A DNA stretch of 64,000 bases from Streptomyces sp. CB02959 (lineage in GTDB: Bacteria; Actinomycetota; Actinomycetes; Streptomycetales; Streptomycetaceae): the NCBI RefSeq assembly GCF_002803155.1, contig NZ_NNBP01000004.1, positions 124,985 to 188,984 on the forward strand. The letters run 5' to 3'. The notes beneath the pieces were generated by a model. The model saw only the letters and a program-made list of their open reading frames with translations, ran no database searches and was not told the origin of the DNA. The translations under genes were made by a program, and so were the position numbers. Below are positions 1 through 10,092 of the stretch, piece by piece. The stretch's first letter is position 1, and every line of letters starts with the position of its first letter.

Positions 1-689
1 CGGACGCGCTGGTCGCGGAGAAGACCAAGGTGCTGGGCGCCGTCCGGCTGCCGAAGGACCTCGGCAAGGAGACCGTCCGGGCGCAGTACACGTCCGGCTG
101 GCAGGGCGGCGAGAAGGTCGTCGGCTACGTCGAGGAAGACGGCATCGACCCCCGGTCGAAGACCGACACCTACGCCGCGATCAAGCTCGGGATCGACAAC
201 CGCCGCTGGGCGGGCGTCCCCTTCTACCTGCGGACCGGCAAGCGCCTGGGCCGCCGGGTCACCGAGATCGCGGTGGTCTTCCAGCGCGCTCCGCACTCCC
301 CGTTCGACCACACCGCCACTGAGGAGCTGGGGCAGAACGCCCTGGTCATCCGGGTGCAGCCGGACGAGGGCGTGACCGTGCGGTTCGGCTCCAAGGTGCC
401 CGGCACCTCGATGGAGGTGCGCGACGTCTCGATGGACTTCGCGTACGGCGAGTCCTTCACGGAGTCCAGCCCCGAGGCGTACGAGCGGCTGATCCTCGAC
501 GTGCTGCTCGGCGACGCCAACCTCTTCCCGCGCCTGGAGGAGGTCGAGCTCTCCTGGAAGATCCTCGACCCGATCGAGACGTACTGGGACAAGCACGGCA
601 AGCCCGCGCAGTACCCGGCGGGCACCTGGGGTCCCGACGAGGCGGACGAAATGCTCGCACGAGACGGACGGAGCTGGCGTCGGCCATGA
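1..689 (+). CDS. zwf: Glucose-6-phosphate dehydrogenase, C-terminal part (5' truncated by window edge)
   Basis: Oxidises glucose 6-phosphate to 6-phosphogluconolactone with NADP+, the first step of the oxidative pentose phosphate pathway in the cytosol. The reading frame is open from base 3, so only about the last 229 residues are present. The visible part is the C-terminal alpha+beta domain of the family, including the very conserved stretch VPFYLRTGKRL and the nearby RAPHSPF. The N-terminal Rossmann domain and the catalytic His lie outside the window. The stop TGA overlaps the ATG of opcA (ATGA), which implies translational coupling. Identity is very secure because opcA and pgl follow directly. 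Confidence 0.97.
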   Translation, partial: DALVAEKTKVLGAVRLPKDLGKETVRAQYTSGWQGGEKVVGYVEEDGIDPRSKTDTYAAIKLGIDNRRWAGVPFYLRTGKRLGRRVTEIAVVFQRAPHSPFDHTATEELGQNALVIRVQPDEGVTVRFGSKVPGTSMEVRDVSMDFAYGESFTESSPEAYERLILDVLLGDANLFPRLEEVELSWKILDPIETYWDKHGKPAQYPAGTWGPDEADEMLARDGRSWRRP

Positions 690-1747
690 AGATCGATCTG
701 ACGGAAACCACAGCCAGCAAGATCAACAAGGCACTGGTCCAGGGCCGCCGCGCCGTCGGCACCCCGGCCATCGGCATGGTGCTCACCCTCGTCATCGTCA
801 CCGACGAGGAGAACGCCTACGACGCCCTGAAGGCCGCCAACGACGCCTCCCGCGAGCACCCCTCGCGCACCCTCGTCGTCATCAAGCGGGTCAGCCGGTC
901 GCCGCGCGACCGCGCCAAGGCCCGCCTGGACGCCGAGGTGCGGGTCGGCACGGACGCCGGCACCGGCGAGACGGTGGTGCTGCGGCTGTACGGCGAGGCG
1001 ATCGACCACGCCCAGTCCGTGGTGCTGCCGCTGCTGCTGCCGGACGCCCCGGTCGTCGTCTGGTGGGCGGTCAACGCCCCGCTGGACCCGGCCAGCGACC
1101 CGCTCGGCGCGCTGGCGCAGCGCAGGGTCACCGACGCCTACGCCTCCGAGGAGCCCGTCCGGGACCTCTCCGCACGCGCCGGCACGTACACCCCGGGTGA
1201 CACGGACCTGTCCTGGACCCGGATCACGCCCTGGCGTTCGATGCTGGCGGCGGCGCTCGACCAGTCGCCGTGCACGGTCACCTCGGCCGTGGTCGAGGGC
1301 GAGGAGTTCAACCCCAGCTGCGAGCTGCTCGCCATGTGGCTCGCCAGCAGGCTGGACGTACCGGTCGAGCGCACCGTTTCGACCGGCCCCGGGCTCACCG
1401 CGGTGCGCCTGGAGTCCAGTGGCGGAACGATTGTCCTGGACCGCCCGGACGGCTCCCTCGCCACCCTCTCCATGCGCGGCCAGCCGGACCGCGCGGTGGC
1501 GCTCAAGCGGCGGGAGACCTCCGAGCTGCTCGCCGAGGAGCTGCGCCGGCTCGACCCGGACGACATCTACGCCGCCGCGCTGAAGTACGGCGTGGAGCGG
1601 ATCGGCGAGCCGGGCGGAGCGCCGGCGGCACCGGCCGCGGCGGACCGGCCGGCGGACCCGGTCGGCGGCAAGGCCGCGGACGAGGACAGCGCCCCGGCCA
1701 AGCCCGCGGCGAAGAAGGCGCCCGCCAAGAAGGCGGCCGCCAAGTGA
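686..1747 (+). CDS. opcA: Glucose-6-phosphate dehydrogenase assembly protein OpcA
   Basis: OpcA is needed for assembly and activity of Zwf in cyanobacteria and actinobacteria. The 353-residue protein begins MKIDLTETTA and has the conserved core with PDAPVVVWW near residue 114 and DLSWTRITPWR near residue 175, both typical of actinobacterial OpcA. The start overlaps the zwf stop by four bases and the stop overlaps the pgl start, so zwf-opcA-pgl is one coupled operon. The last 45 or so residues are an Ala/Pro/Lys tail ending in [12 protein letters not shown], which resembles histone H1-like tails and is also seen at the end of UvrA in this window. The tail is probably disordered; its role is unknown. 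Confidence 0.95.
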   Translation: MKIDLTETTASKINKALVQGRRAVGTPAIGMVLTLVIVTDEENAYDALKAANDASREHPSRTLVVIKRVSRSPRDRAKARLDAEVRVGTDAGTGETVVLRLYGEAIDHAQSVVLPLLLPDAPVVVWWAVNAPLDPASDPLGALAQRRVTDAYASEEPVRDLSARAGTYTPGDTDLSWTRITPWRSMLAAALDQSPCTVTSAVVEGEEFNPSCELLAMWLASRLDVPVERTVSTGPGLTAVRLESSGGTIVLDRPDGSLATLSMRGQPDRAVALKRRETSELLAEELRRLDPDDIYAAALKYGVERIGEPGGAPAAPAAADRPADPVGGKAADEDSAPAKPAAKKAPAKKAAAK

Positions 1748-2550
1748 GCACACCTCAGGTCGTCGTCCACCGCGACAAGGAGCTGATGGCGAAGGCCGCC
1801 GCGGCCCGGCTGATCACCAAGATCGTCGATGCCCAGTCGGCCCGCGGCACCGCCTCCGTCGTGCTCACCGGCGGGCGCAACGGCAACGGGCTGCTCGCGG
1901 CCCTGGCCGAGGCGCCCGCCCGGGACGCGATCGACTGGTCCCGGCTGGACCTGTGGTGGGGCGACGAGCGGTTCCTGCCGGACGGCGACCCGGAGCGCAA
2001 CTACACCCAGGCCCGCGAGGTGCTGCTGGACAGCGTCCCGCTGGACCCGGCCCGGGTGCACCCGATGGCGCCCTCGGACGGCCCGTTCGGCCACGACGCG
2101 GACGCCGCCGCGGAGGCGTACGCGGCCGAACTCGCCGCCGCCGCGAGCCCGGAGCACTATCAGTCGGCGGCCACCGACGGGGGCGGCGCGGTGCCGTCCT
2201 TCGACGTACTGCTGCTGGGCGTCGGCCCGGACACCCACGTCGCCTCGCTCTTCCCCGAACTCCCCGCGGTGTACGAGCGGGAGCGGTCCGTGGTCGGGGT
2301 GCACGGCGCCCCCAAGCCGCCGCCCACCCGGGTCACGCTGACCCTGCCCGCGATCCGCGCGGCACGGGAGGTGTGGCTGCTGGCGGCCGGCGAGGACAAG
2401 GCCAACGCCGCGGCCATCGCGCTGTCCGGTGCCGGCGAGGTGCAGGCCCCGGCGGCCGGGGCACGCGGCCGCAGCCGGACGCTGTGGCTGTTGGACGAGG
2501 CGGCCGCCGCCCAGCTGCCGCGCGCCCTCTACCCCCCGGCGTCCTCCTGA
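1744..2550 (+). CDS. pgl: 6-phosphogluconolactonase
   Basis: Hydrolyses 6-phosphogluconolactone to 6-phosphogluconate, the second step of the oxidative pentose phosphate pathway. Family signatures are visible: VVLTGGRNGNGLL near residue 40, LWWGDERFLP near residue 70, and LLLGVGPDTHVASLFP near residue 155, which is the conserved GxGxDxHxASLFP lactonase motif. I chose the GTG at 1744, which overlaps the opcA stop (GTGA), giving 268 residues and a natural N-terminus MSTPQVVVHRDKE. The reading frame stays open far upstream, but there it overlaps opcA in another frame and has no family similarity. Third gene of the zwf-opcA-pgl operon. Confidence 0.95.
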   Translation: MSTPQVVVHRDKELMAKAAAARLITKIVDAQSARGTASVVLTGGRNGNGLLAALAEAPARDAIDWSRLDLWWGDERFLPDGDPERNYTQAREVLLDSVPLDPARVHPMAPSDGPFGHDADAAAEAYAAELAAAASPEHYQSAATDGGGAVPSFDVLLLGVGPDTHVASLFPELPAVYERERSVVGVHGAPKPPPTRVTLTLPAIRAAREVWLLAAGEDKANAAAIALSGAGEVQAPAAGARGRSRTLWLLDEAAAAQLPRALYPPASS

Positions 2551-2590
2551 GCCGGGCGGCGCGCCGGGCCCACCGGAGCGCCGCGCACAC

Positions 2591-2630
2591 GCCGACGGCC
2601 CCACACCCCCGCGGGTGTGGGGCCGTCGGC
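2591..2630. terminator. Bidirectional terminator between pgl and pgi
   Basis: A perfect 18-bp inverted repeat (arms 2591-2608 and 2613-2630, 4-base loop) lies between the convergent pgl and pgi genes. It has no T-run, as is usual for Streptomyces terminators, and can serve both strands. Confidence 0.85.
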
Positions 2631-2638
2631 GTATCGCA

Positions 2639-4291
2639 TCAACGCCCGCGCAGCTCGCGGTACTTGGCGACCAGGCCGGCCGTGGAGGCGTCCAGGCCCG
2701 GCACGTCGGCGCCCTCGGCGAGCGCCGGTTCGACGCGCTTGGCCAGGACCTTGCCCAGCTCGACGCCCCACTGGTCGAAGGAGTTGATGTTCCACACCGC
2801 GCCCTGGACGAACACCTTGTGCTCGTAGAGCGCGATCAACTGGCCCAGCACCGACGGGCTGAGCTCCGACGCCAGGATCGTGGTGGTGGGGTGGTTGCCC
2901 TGGAAGGTGCGGTGCGGCACCAGTTCCTCGGCGACGCCCTCGGCCCGCACCTCGTCGGAGGTCTTGCCGAACGCCAGCGCCTGGCCCTGCGCGAAGAGAT
3001 TGGCCATCAGCAGGTCGTGCTGGGCGACCAGGTGCGGCTGGAGGTCCTCGACCGGCCGGGCGAAGCCGAGCAGGTCGGCCGGGATCGTCTTCGTGCCCTG
3101 GTGGAGCAGTTGGTAGTAGGCGTGCTGGCCGTTGGTGCCGGGGGTGCCCCAGACCACCGGGCCGGTCTGCCAGCCGACCGGCCGGCCCTCGCGGTCCACG
3201 GACTTGCCGTTGGACTCCATGTCCAACTGCTGGAGGTAGGCGGTGAACTTGGAGAGGTAGTGGCTGTAGGGCAGCACGGCGTGCGCCTGGGCGTCCCAGA
3301 AGTTGCCGTACCAGATGCCCAGCAGGCCCAGCAGCAGCGGAGCGTTCTCCTCCGGCGGGGCGGTGCGGAAGTGCTCGTCGACGAGGTGGAAGCCGGCCAG
3401 CATCTCGCGGAACCGCTCCGGGCCGATCGCGACCATCAGCGACAGGCCGATGGCGGAGTCGTACGAATAGCGGCCGCCGACCCAGTCCCAGAACTCGAAC
3501 ATGTTGTCGGTGTCGATGCCGAACTCGGCGACCTTCTCGGCGTTGGTCGACAGCGCCACGAAATGCTTGGCGACCGCTTCCTGGCCGGCGCCGAGACCGG
3601 CCAGCAGCCAGTCGCGGGCGGAAGTGGCGTTGGTGATCGTCTCGATGGTGGTGAAGGTCTTCGAGGCGATGATGAACAGCGTCTCGGCCGGGTCCAGATC
3701 GCGGACCGCCTCGTGCAGGTCGGCGCCGTCGACGTTGGAGACGAAGCGGAACTGCATGTCCCGGTGGGTGTAGGCGCGCAGCGCCTCGTACGCCATCGCG
3801 GGGCCCAGATCCGAGCCGCCGATACCGATGTTGACGACCGTTTTGATGCGCCGGCCGGTGTGGCCCTTCCAATTCCCGGAGCGGACCCGGTCGGCGAACG
3901 TCGACATCCTTGTCAGGACGTGCTGCACCGCGGGGACGACGTTCTCCCCGTCGGTGGCGATGACCGCCGAGCCGGGCGCGCGCAGCGCGGTGTGCAGCAC
4001 GGAGCGGTGCTCGGTGATGTTGATCTTCTCGCCGCGGAACATCGCGTCCCGCAGCTCGGCCACGCCGGTCGCCGCGGCCAGTTCGCGGAGCAGTCGCAGG
4101 GTCTCGTCGGTGACCAGGTGCTTGGAGTAGTCCAGGTGCAGATCGCCGACCTGCAGGGTCAGGCGCCCGGCACGACCGGGGTCCTTGTCGAACAGCTCGC
4201 GCAGGTGCACCTCCCCCATCTGCTCGCGGTGCTTGCTCAACGCGGTCCACTCAGGCATCTGGTCGAGCCTGCCGCGGCCTTCTGCGTTCAT
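2639..4291 (-). CDS. pgi: Glucose-6-phosphate isomerase
   Basis: Interconverts glucose 6-phosphate and fructose 6-phosphate. The 550-residue length is normal for the bacterial enzyme. The family signature [14 protein letters not shown] is near residue 145. A second conserved block runs from [20 protein letters not shown] to [12 protein letters not shown] near residues 330-370, with the catalytic Glu in it. [20 protein letters not shown] contains the conserved His of the active site. The gene is convergent with the pentose phosphate operon, so the two branches of glucose 6-phosphate use sit side by side. The start ATG at 4291 gives MNAEGRGRL. Confidence is very high. Confidence 0.97.
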   Translation of the reverse strand: MNAEGRGRLDQMPEWTALSKHREQMGEVHLRELFDKDPGRAGRLTLQVGDLHLDYSKHLVTDETLRLLRELAAATGVAELRDAMFRGEKINITEHRSVLHTALRAPGSAVIATDGENVVPAVQHVLTRMSTFADRVRSGNWKGHTGRRIKTVVNIGIGGSDLGPAMAYEALRAYTHRDMQFRFVSNVDGADLHEAVRDLDPAETLFIIASKTFTTIETITNATSARDWLLAGLGAGQEAVAKHFVALSTNAEKVAEFGIDTDNMFEFWDWVGGRYSYDSAIGLSLMVAIGPERFREMLAGFHLVDEHFRTAPPEENAPLLLGLLGIWYGNFWDAQAHAVLPYSHYLSKFTAYLQQLDMESNGKSVDREGRPVGWQTGPVVWGTPGTNGQHAYYQLLHQGTKTIPADLLGFARPVEDLQPHLVAQHDLLMANLFAQGQALAFGKTSDEVRAEGVAEELVPHRTFQGNHPTTTILASELSPSVLGQLIALYEHKVFVQGAVWNINSFDQWGVELGKVLAKRVEPALAEGADVPGLDASTAGLVAKYRELRGR

Positions 4292-4347
4292 TCGGACATC
4301 AGCCTTCTTCGTCTCGTAGCGGCCCCGCCGTTCTCCAACCTAATTGA

Positions 4348-5622
4348 TCAGGGCGCGGTATGAGGTATCTGTCCCCTGTCGGACGAGGTGCTGTCGCCGC
4401 CCCGAACAACCGGTATCAGCACCACGGTGCCCACCCCCAGCAGCGCGGCGGCCAGCAGCGCCGGGGAGTTGGGCCCGCAGACCACCGCGGCCGCGCCGCC
4501 CAGCAGCGCGCCCAGCGGGGTCCCGGCGATCGAGGCCGTGCGGAACGCGGAGCTGATCCGGCCCAGCATCGCCTCCGGTGCGCGCTGCTGCACCACCGTG
4601 GTCTCCAGGACGTTCCACACCGTGCCGGCGAAGCCGAACACGCCCAGCGCCAGCGCCGCGGGCCACAGCGCACGTACCGTGCCGAACACCACCAGCACCG
4701 CGGTCTCCACCACACCGGCCACCAGCAGGGTGCGGAGCTGACCGCCGAGCGCGGCGACGACCCGGCCGGCCAGCAGCCCGCCGAGCACCGTGCCGGCGCC
4801 GTATCCCGTGGTCACCGCGACATAGCCGAAGTCCCCCGCGCCCAGCCAGTCCTTGACGATCACGACGAGTTCGGCGATCAGCGCGCCGATGCCGACGTTG
4901 CCCAACGCCACCGAGAGGCAGCACCCCCGCAGCACCCGGTCGCCCCGCAACGCCCGTACGCCCTCCGCGATTTCCCGCCGCAGGGTGCGCCCGGACGGGG
5001 CCGGCGGCCGGGGCGGCGCACCGGTGCGCAGCGACGCCACCAGGGCGGCGGCGATCAGGTACGTCGCCGCGTCGGCCACGAAGGGCAGCGCGACGCTCAC
5101 CCCGATCAGCACCGGCGCCACCGGTCCCCCGACGAACCGGCCGACGACCTCCTGCCCGGTCATCAGACGGGCGTTGGCGGTGGTCAGCGCCTCCCTGGGC
5201 ACCACCGCCGGCAGCAGGGCGGTGGCGGCGTTGTCGAAGAGCGTCTGGAGGGTGGTGAGCGCGAAGGCCAGCGCCAGCAGCAACCCGATACCCGCCGCGC
5301 CCGCCGCCACCGCCAGTGCGAAACCGCCCATCAACAGCCCGCGCAGCAGATCGACCGCCCACATCGCCCGCCGCTGGTCGACCCGGTCGGCGACCGCGCC
5401 GCCGAGCAGTCCGAAGAGCAGCCACGGCGCGAACCCGCAGGCGGTGACCAGCGCGATCAGCAGCGGATCGCTGGTCACCGCATGGGCGAGCAGCGGCAGG
5501 GCGGTGCCCCGCAGCGCGTCACCGAAGCGGGAGACGACGGCGGCGCTCCACAGCCGCCCGAACCCGCCGCCCCAGGCGAACCCGGCAACTCCCGCCGCAC
5601 CGCCCGCTTCCGTCCGCGCCAT
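4348..5622 (-). CDS. MFS transporter, probable exporter, behind a DNA-damage type promoter
   Basis: A 424-residue integral membrane protein with about 12 hydrophobic segments. It begins with a short polar N-terminus and then the first helix pair and loop typical of the EntS/MFS_3 exporter group (FGRLWSAAVVSRFGDALR, then GAVADRVDQRRAMW as the loop 2-3 motif A). Such proteins usually export small molecules; the substrate cannot be read from sequence. The ATG at 5622 lies about 57 bases after the -10 of a perfect TTGTCAGTG-N8-TACGGT element on the same strand (5679-5701), so expression is predicted to rise after DNA damage. The gene stands alone, not in an operon with pgi. Confidence 0.85.
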   Translation of the reverse strand: MARTEAGGAAGVAGFAWGGGFGRLWSAAVVSRFGDALRGTALPLLAHAVTSDPLLIALVTACGFAPWLLFGLLGGAVADRVDQRRAMWAVDLLRGLLMGGFALAVAAGAAGIGLLLALAFALTTLQTLFDNAATALLPAVVPREALTTANARLMTGQEVVGRFVGGPVAPVLIGVSVALPFVADAATYLIAAALVASLRTGAPPRPPAPSGRTLRREIAEGVRALRGDRVLRGCCLSVALGNVGIGALIAELVVIVKDWLGAGDFGYVAVTTGYGAGTVLGGLLAGRVVAALGGQLRTLLVAGVVETAVLVVFGTVRALWPAALALGVFGFAGTVWNVLETTVVQQRAPEAMLGRISSAFRTASIAGTPLGALLGGAAAVVCGPNSPALLAAALLGVGTVVLIPVVRGGDSTSSDRGQIPHTAP

Positions 5623-5678
5623 GCCCGCCCCCGTACCGCGCCTCCGAAGACCCCCGAGTGGGATCCGCCGCTACGAAA

Positions 5679-5701
5679 ACCGTACGGTCGACCACTGACA
5701 A
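5679..5701 (-). promoter_or_regulatory. RecA-NDp/PafBC-type DNA-damage promoter for the MFS gene
   Basis: On the minus strand reads TTGTCAGTG, an 8-base spacer, then TACGGT, a perfect match to TTGTCRGTG-N8-TAnnnT, the LexA-independent damage promoter of actinobacteria (PafBC-dependent in mycobacteria). It sits 57 bases upstream of the MFS start codon. Confidence 0.75.
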
Positions 5702-5784
5702 CGGGCCTGGGGCAACTTCCCCATCCCACCCCTCAGATGCCGCCGGCCCCGCCCGGCACCGCGCGGCGGGACCCGGAAACGCGG

Positions 5785-5827
5785 CCGGCCCGGCGGGAGG
5801 GACGCGGTGTCCCTCCGGCCGGGCCGG
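5785..5827 (-). terminator. Stem-loop terminator after the rbpA-type gene
   Basis: Arms 5785-5802 and 5810-5827 pair over 18 bases with one mismatch around a 7-base loop, just beyond the stop codon of the RbpA-type gene on the minus strand. Confidence 0.7.
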
Positions 5828-5863
5828 TCGTATCGAGCGGGGTGAACGTGTGGTGCGGTTCCG

Positions 5864-6199
5864 TCAGATCTCGCCGCGGAGTTTGGCGAGCGCCTCGGCC
5901 AGGATCGCCTCGCCGTCGGCATCGCTGCGGCGCTCCCGGACGTAGGCGAGGTGCGTCTTGTACGGCTCGGTACGCGGCGGGTCCGGCGGGCTGTCCCGGT
6001 CCTTGCCGGCCGGGAAACCACAGCGGGGGCAGTCCCAGGTGTCCGGCACCTGGGCATCGCCGGCGAAGCTGGGCTGCGTCTCGTGCCCGTTGGAGCACCA
6101 GAAGGAGATGCGGATGCGCGGCGCGGACTCGCCACGCTCGGCCTCCCCCATCGGCCCCGCCCCGACCCGACTTCCTCGGATCGCGTTGCCACTTGCCAC
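5864..6199 (-). CDS. rbpA: RNA polymerase-binding protein, RbpA family
   Basis: RbpA binds RNA polymerase holoenzyme and group 1/2 sigma factors and stabilises open complexes in actinobacteria. The 111-residue protein begins MASGNAIRGSRVG. It carries likely zinc ligands C35, H39, C57 and C60 (WCSNGHE and WDCPRCG), and ends with a helix like the sigma-interacting domain, KTHLAYVRERRSDADGEAIL. It is shorter than the 124-residue S. coelicolor RbpA that I remember, so it may be the second Streptomyces paralogue (sometimes called RbpB) rather than RbpA itself; annotation pipelines use the name RbpA for both. Start is GTG at 6199 with GGGAG upstream. It stands between secG and its own terminator. 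Confidence 0.87.
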   Translation of the reverse strand: MASGNAIRGSRVGAGPMGEAERGESAPRIRISFWCSNGHETQPSFAGDAQVPDTWDCPRCGFPAGKDRDSPPDPPRTEPYKTHLAYVRERRSDADGEAILAEALAKLRGEI

Positions 6200-6278
6200 G
6201 GTCGTAACTCCCTGCGTAATGGTGCCGCGTGCCTCTCACAGCAACTGCGCTGCGGGCGCCCCAGTGTACGAAAGGCCC

Positions 6279-6304
6279 AACGCGCGTCCAGTGACACGAG
6301 TTAC
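6279..6304 (-). promoter_or_regulatory. Possible sigma-R-like promoter upstream of the rbpA-type gene
   Basis: On the minus strand GTAAC is followed by an 18-base spacer and GTT. This differs by one base from the sigma-R/SigH consensus GGAAY-N18-GTT. The S. coelicolor rbpA gene is known to be sigma-R dependent, which makes this plausible, but it is a single imperfect match about 80 bases before the start codon. Confidence 0.3.
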
Positions 6305-6351
6305 CGTCCCGGGACGCTGCCTTCATGATAGGCCGCGTCCCCGACGGCGTG

Positions 6352-6588
6352 TCAGCTGCCGAGCTTCATCAGGATGCCGAGCACCACGATGCAGGCGAAC
6401 CACAGCAGACCGATCACGATGGTGATGCGGTCGAGGTTGCGCTCGGCGACCGAGGAGCCGCCGACCGTGGACTGCATACCGCCGCCGAACATGTCGGACA
6501 GACCGCCGCCCTTCCCCTTGTGCATGAGCACCAACATCATCAGCAACACGCTGAAGATGATGAGGGCGATCGAGAACCCGATGACCAC
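6352..6588 (-). CDS. secG: Preprotein translocase subunit SecG
   Basis: SecG is the small membrane subunit of the SecYEG translocon. I chose the GTG at 6588, giving 78 residues that begin MVIGFSIALII. The longer open frame adds 28 Arg/Pro-rich residues that do not fit the family. Two membrane helices are visible (about residues 3-22 and 55-75), separated by the diagnostic HKGKGGGLSDMFGGGMQSTV loop. The gene follows tpiA on the same strand with a stem-loop between them, the usual Streptomyces arrangement. Confidence 0.94.
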   Translation of the reverse strand: MVIGFSIALIIFSVLLMMLVLMHKGKGGGLSDMFGGGMQSTVGGSSVAERNLDRITIVIGLLWFACIVVLGILMKLGS

Positions 6589-6700
6589 GGCTGGACCAAC
6601 TCTCTGAGGACTGTCGGACGGAACGTGCCGGCCGTCCGGCGGGGCCGGACGGTGCGGGGCCGGGCGGTGCACGCGACACCGGACCCGGCCCCGACAGGGT

Positions 6701-6721
6701 ACGACGGGCCGGGCCCGTCGT
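6701..6721 (-). terminator. Stem-loop between tpiA and secG
   Basis: A perfect 9-bp inverted repeat (6701-6709 with 6713-6721, 3-base loop) just after the tpiA stop. It may end or attenuate the glycolytic transcript before secG. Confidence 0.6.
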
Positions 6722-6729
6722 CATAGCTG

Positions 6730-7506
6730 CTACTGATCGCGGAAGCGGACGATCTTCACGAACTCGTCCGCATCCAGTGCCGCGCCGCCGATCAGGGCGC
6801 CGTCCACATCCGGCTGCGCCATGATCGCCGCGACGTTGCCGGACTTGACCGAGCCGCCGTACTGGATGCGGACCTTGTCGGCCAGCTCCTGGCTGTAGAG
6901 CTCGGCGAGGCGGCCGCGGATGGCACCGCAGACCTCCTGCGCGTCCTCGGGCGTGGCGACCTCGCCGGTGCCGATGGCCCACACCGGCTCATAGGCGATC
7001 ACGATCGTCTCGGCCTGCTCGGCCGGGACGTCCTTCAGACCGCCGTCGACCTGGGCGAGGGTGTGCGCGACCTGGTTTCCGGCCTTGCGGACGTCCAGGC
7101 CCTCGCCGACGCACAGGATCGGGGTCAGGCCGTGCTTGAACGCGGCCTTGACCTTGGCGTTGCAGATCGCCTCGTCCTCGCCGTGGTACTGGCGGCGCTC
7201 GCTGTGGCCGACGGCCACGTAGGCGCACTTGAGCTTGGCCAGCATGGCGCCGGAGATCTCACCGGTGTAGGCACCGGAGTCGTGCGCCGACAGGTCCTGG
7301 GCGCCGTACTTGAACTTGAGCTTGTCGCCGTCGACGAGGGTCTGCACCGAGCGCAGGTCGGTGAAGGGCGGCAGGACCGCGACCTCCACCTGGTCGAAGT
7401 CCTTGTCGTTGAGGGCGAAGGCGAGCTTCTGGACGTGGGCGATGGCCTCGAGGTGGTTGAGGTTCATCTTCCAGTTGCCCGCCATCAGCGGGGTGCGGTC
7501 ACTCAC
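6730..7506 (-). CDS. tpiA: Triosephosphate isomerase
   Basis: Interconverts glyceraldehyde 3-phosphate and dihydroxyacetone phosphate. The 258-residue protein shows the barrel landmarks in order: the Asn/Lys active-site start GNWKMNLNH, the His block [14 protein letters not shown], the catalytic Glu and loop in [20 protein letters not shown], and the phosphate-binding [11 protein letters not shown]. The start is GTG at 7506 ([15 protein letters not shown]). Its Shine-Dalgarno GGAGG overlaps the last codons of pgk, six bases upstream, so pgk-tpiA are translationally linked. Confidence 0.97.
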   Translation of the reverse strand: MSDRTPLMAGNWKMNLNHLEAIAHVQKLAFALNDKDFDQVEVAVLPPFTDLRSVQTLVDGDKLKFKYGAQDLSAHDSGAYTGEISGAMLAKLKCAYVAVGHSERRQYHGEDEAICNAKVKAAFKHGLTPILCVGEGLDVRKAGNQVAHTLAQVDGGLKDVPAEQAETIVIAYEPVWAIGTGEVATPEDAQEVCGAIRGRLAELYSQELADKVRIQYGGSVKSGNVAAIMAQPDVDGALIGGAALDADEFVKIVRFRDQ

Positions 7507-7512
7507 GGTTGT

Positions 7513-8724
7513 TCAGTCCTCCAGAGCGGCGAGGCCGGGGAGCGTCTTGCCTTCGAGGTACTCGAGGCTGGCGCCGCCGCCGGTCGAAATGTGGCCGAAA
7601 GCATTCTCGTCGAAGCCGAGCAGGCGTACCGCGGCGGCCGAGTCACCGCCGCCGACGACGGTGAAGGCGTCCGACTCCAGCAGCCCCTGCGCCACGGCCT
7701 TGGTGCCGTTCGCGTAGTCGGGGTGCTCGAAGACGCCCATCGGGCCGTTCCAGAAGACGGTGCCCGCGTCGGCGAGCTTCGCGGCGTAGAGCTCGCGGGT
7801 CTTCGGGCCGATGTCCAGGCCCTCCTTGTCCGCCGGGATGGCGTCCGAGGCGACGACGTCGTAGGTGGCCGGGGCCTTGGTCTTCAGGTCCGGGAAGTCG
7901 GCCGAAACCAGCACGTCGACGGGGAGCACGAACTCCACGCCGCGCTTCTCCGCCTCCGCCAGGTACTTCAGGCAGACCGGGATCTGGTCCTTCTGCAGCA
8001 GCGAGATGCCGACCTCGTGGCCCTTGGCTGCGAGGAAGGTGTACGCCATGCCGCCGCCGACCAGGATGCGGTCGGCCTTCTTGAGCAGGTTGTCGATGAC
8101 GGCGAGCTTGTCGGAGACCTTGGCGCCGCCGAGCACGACGGCGTACGGGCGCTTGACGTCGTCGGTGAGCTTCTTCAGGACGCCGACCTCGGTGGCGATC
8201 AGGTCGCCGGCGGCGTGCGGCAGCCGCTTGGGCAGGTCGAAGACCGAGGCGTGCTTGCGGTGCACGGCGCCGAAGCCGTCGCCCACGTAGAGGTCGGCGA
8301 GCTCGGCGAGCCGGTCGGCGAAGGCGCCGCGCTCGGCGTCGTCCTTGCTGGTCTCACCGGCGTTGAAGCGGAGGTTCTCCAGGACGGCCACCTGGCCGTC
8401 GGCCAGGCCCGCGGTCACGGACCGGGCGGAGTCGCCGACCGTGTCGGTGGCGAATGCCACGTCCCGACCGAGGATTTCACCGAGCCGCGCGGCCGCGGGG
8501 GCCAGCGAGAAGGCGGGGTCCGGGGCGCCCTTGGGACGGCCCAGGTGGGAGGCGACGATCACCTTGGCGCCGAGCGCGGCCAGCTTGGCGATCGTCGGGG
8601 CGACGGCGCGGATCCGGCCGTCGTCGGTGATGGTGGTGCCGTCCAGAGGAACGTTGAGATCGGCGCGGACGAAGACCCGCTTGCCGGCGACGCCTTCCGT
8701 GGCGAGGTCGTCGATCGTCTTCAT
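7513..8724 (-). CDS. pgk: Phosphoglycerate kinase
   Basis: Transfers phosphate from 1,3-bisphosphoglycerate to ADP in glycolysis. The 403-residue length is normal. Visible signatures are RADLNVPLDG near residue 21, SHLGRPKG near residue 59, ENLRFNAGE near residue 115, VLGGAKVSDK near residue 195 and the nucleotide-binding GGGDSAAAV near residue 370. It is the middle gene of the gap-pgk-tpiA block and ends six bases before tpiA. A long imperfect hairpin lies between gap and pgk. Confidence 0.97.
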   Translation of the reverse strand: MKTIDDLATEGVAGKRVFVRADLNVPLDGTTITDDGRIRAVAPTIAKLAALGAKVIVASHLGRPKGAPDPAFSLAPAAARLGEILGRDVAFATDTVGDSARSVTAGLADGQVAVLENLRFNAGETSKDDAERGAFADRLAELADLYVGDGFGAVHRKHASVFDLPKRLPHAAGDLIATEVGVLKKLTDDVKRPYAVVLGGAKVSDKLAVIDNLLKKADRILVGGGMAYTFLAAKGHEVGISLLQKDQIPVCLKYLAEAEKRGVEFVLPVDVLVSADFPDLKTKAPATYDVVASDAIPADKEGLDIGPKTRELYAAKLADAGTVFWNGPMGVFEHPDYANGTKAVAQGLLESDAFTVVGGGDSAAAVRLLGFDENAFGHISTGGGASLEYLEGKTLPGLAALED

Positions 8725-8755
8725 ATGAAGTGACTCCGTTGTAGTCCGTCATGGG

Positions 8756-8802
8756 ACGGGGCCCGTACGACGCGTTTCCGCGTCCTACGAGCCCCGTCCA
8801 CA
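8756..8802 (-). terminator. Long imperfect hairpin between gap and pgk
   Basis: About 21 bases pair with two mismatches (GGACGGGGCCCGTACGAC against its partner) around a short GTTTCC-type loop. It may uncouple gap from pgk-tpiA expression, as an attenuator or a processing site. Confidence 0.55.
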
Positions 8803-8835
8803 CATTCCGGTGCCTTGGGTGACGTCAGGCAGTGA

Positions 8836-9915
<1,080 letters not shown>

Positions 9916-10032
9916 CTACCTCCTGAACGAGACGTACGTGACATTGACATCGGGGCTCAAAGATGCTCAGGTGAGCGGCTTCCAGCCCCTCTGACGCCCA
10001 CCCGTGCGCACCCCCGCACGGCGTCCGCACGC

Positions 10033-10071
10033 ACGCGCCCCCGACACCCGGTGCGGGTGTCGGGGGCGCGT
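10033..10071 (-). terminator. Strong terminator at the end of the uvrC-rapZ-yvcK-whiA operon
   Basis: A perfect 17-bp inverted repeat (10033-10049 with 10055-10071, 5-base loop) located 22 bases beyond the whiA stop codon. Confidence 0.85.
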
Positions 10072-10092
10072 GTGGACGAGGGGCGCTCCGGG

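Noticed and set aside
3504..3512. TTGTCGGTG inside pgi
   Set aside because: The sequence eight bases further on is GAACTC, not TAnnnT, and it lies inside a coding region facing no start. Useful as a negative control for the damage motif.
2429..4363. Long open frame antisense to pgi
   Set aside because: High GC makes antisense frames open; no family similarity and pgi is unmistakable.
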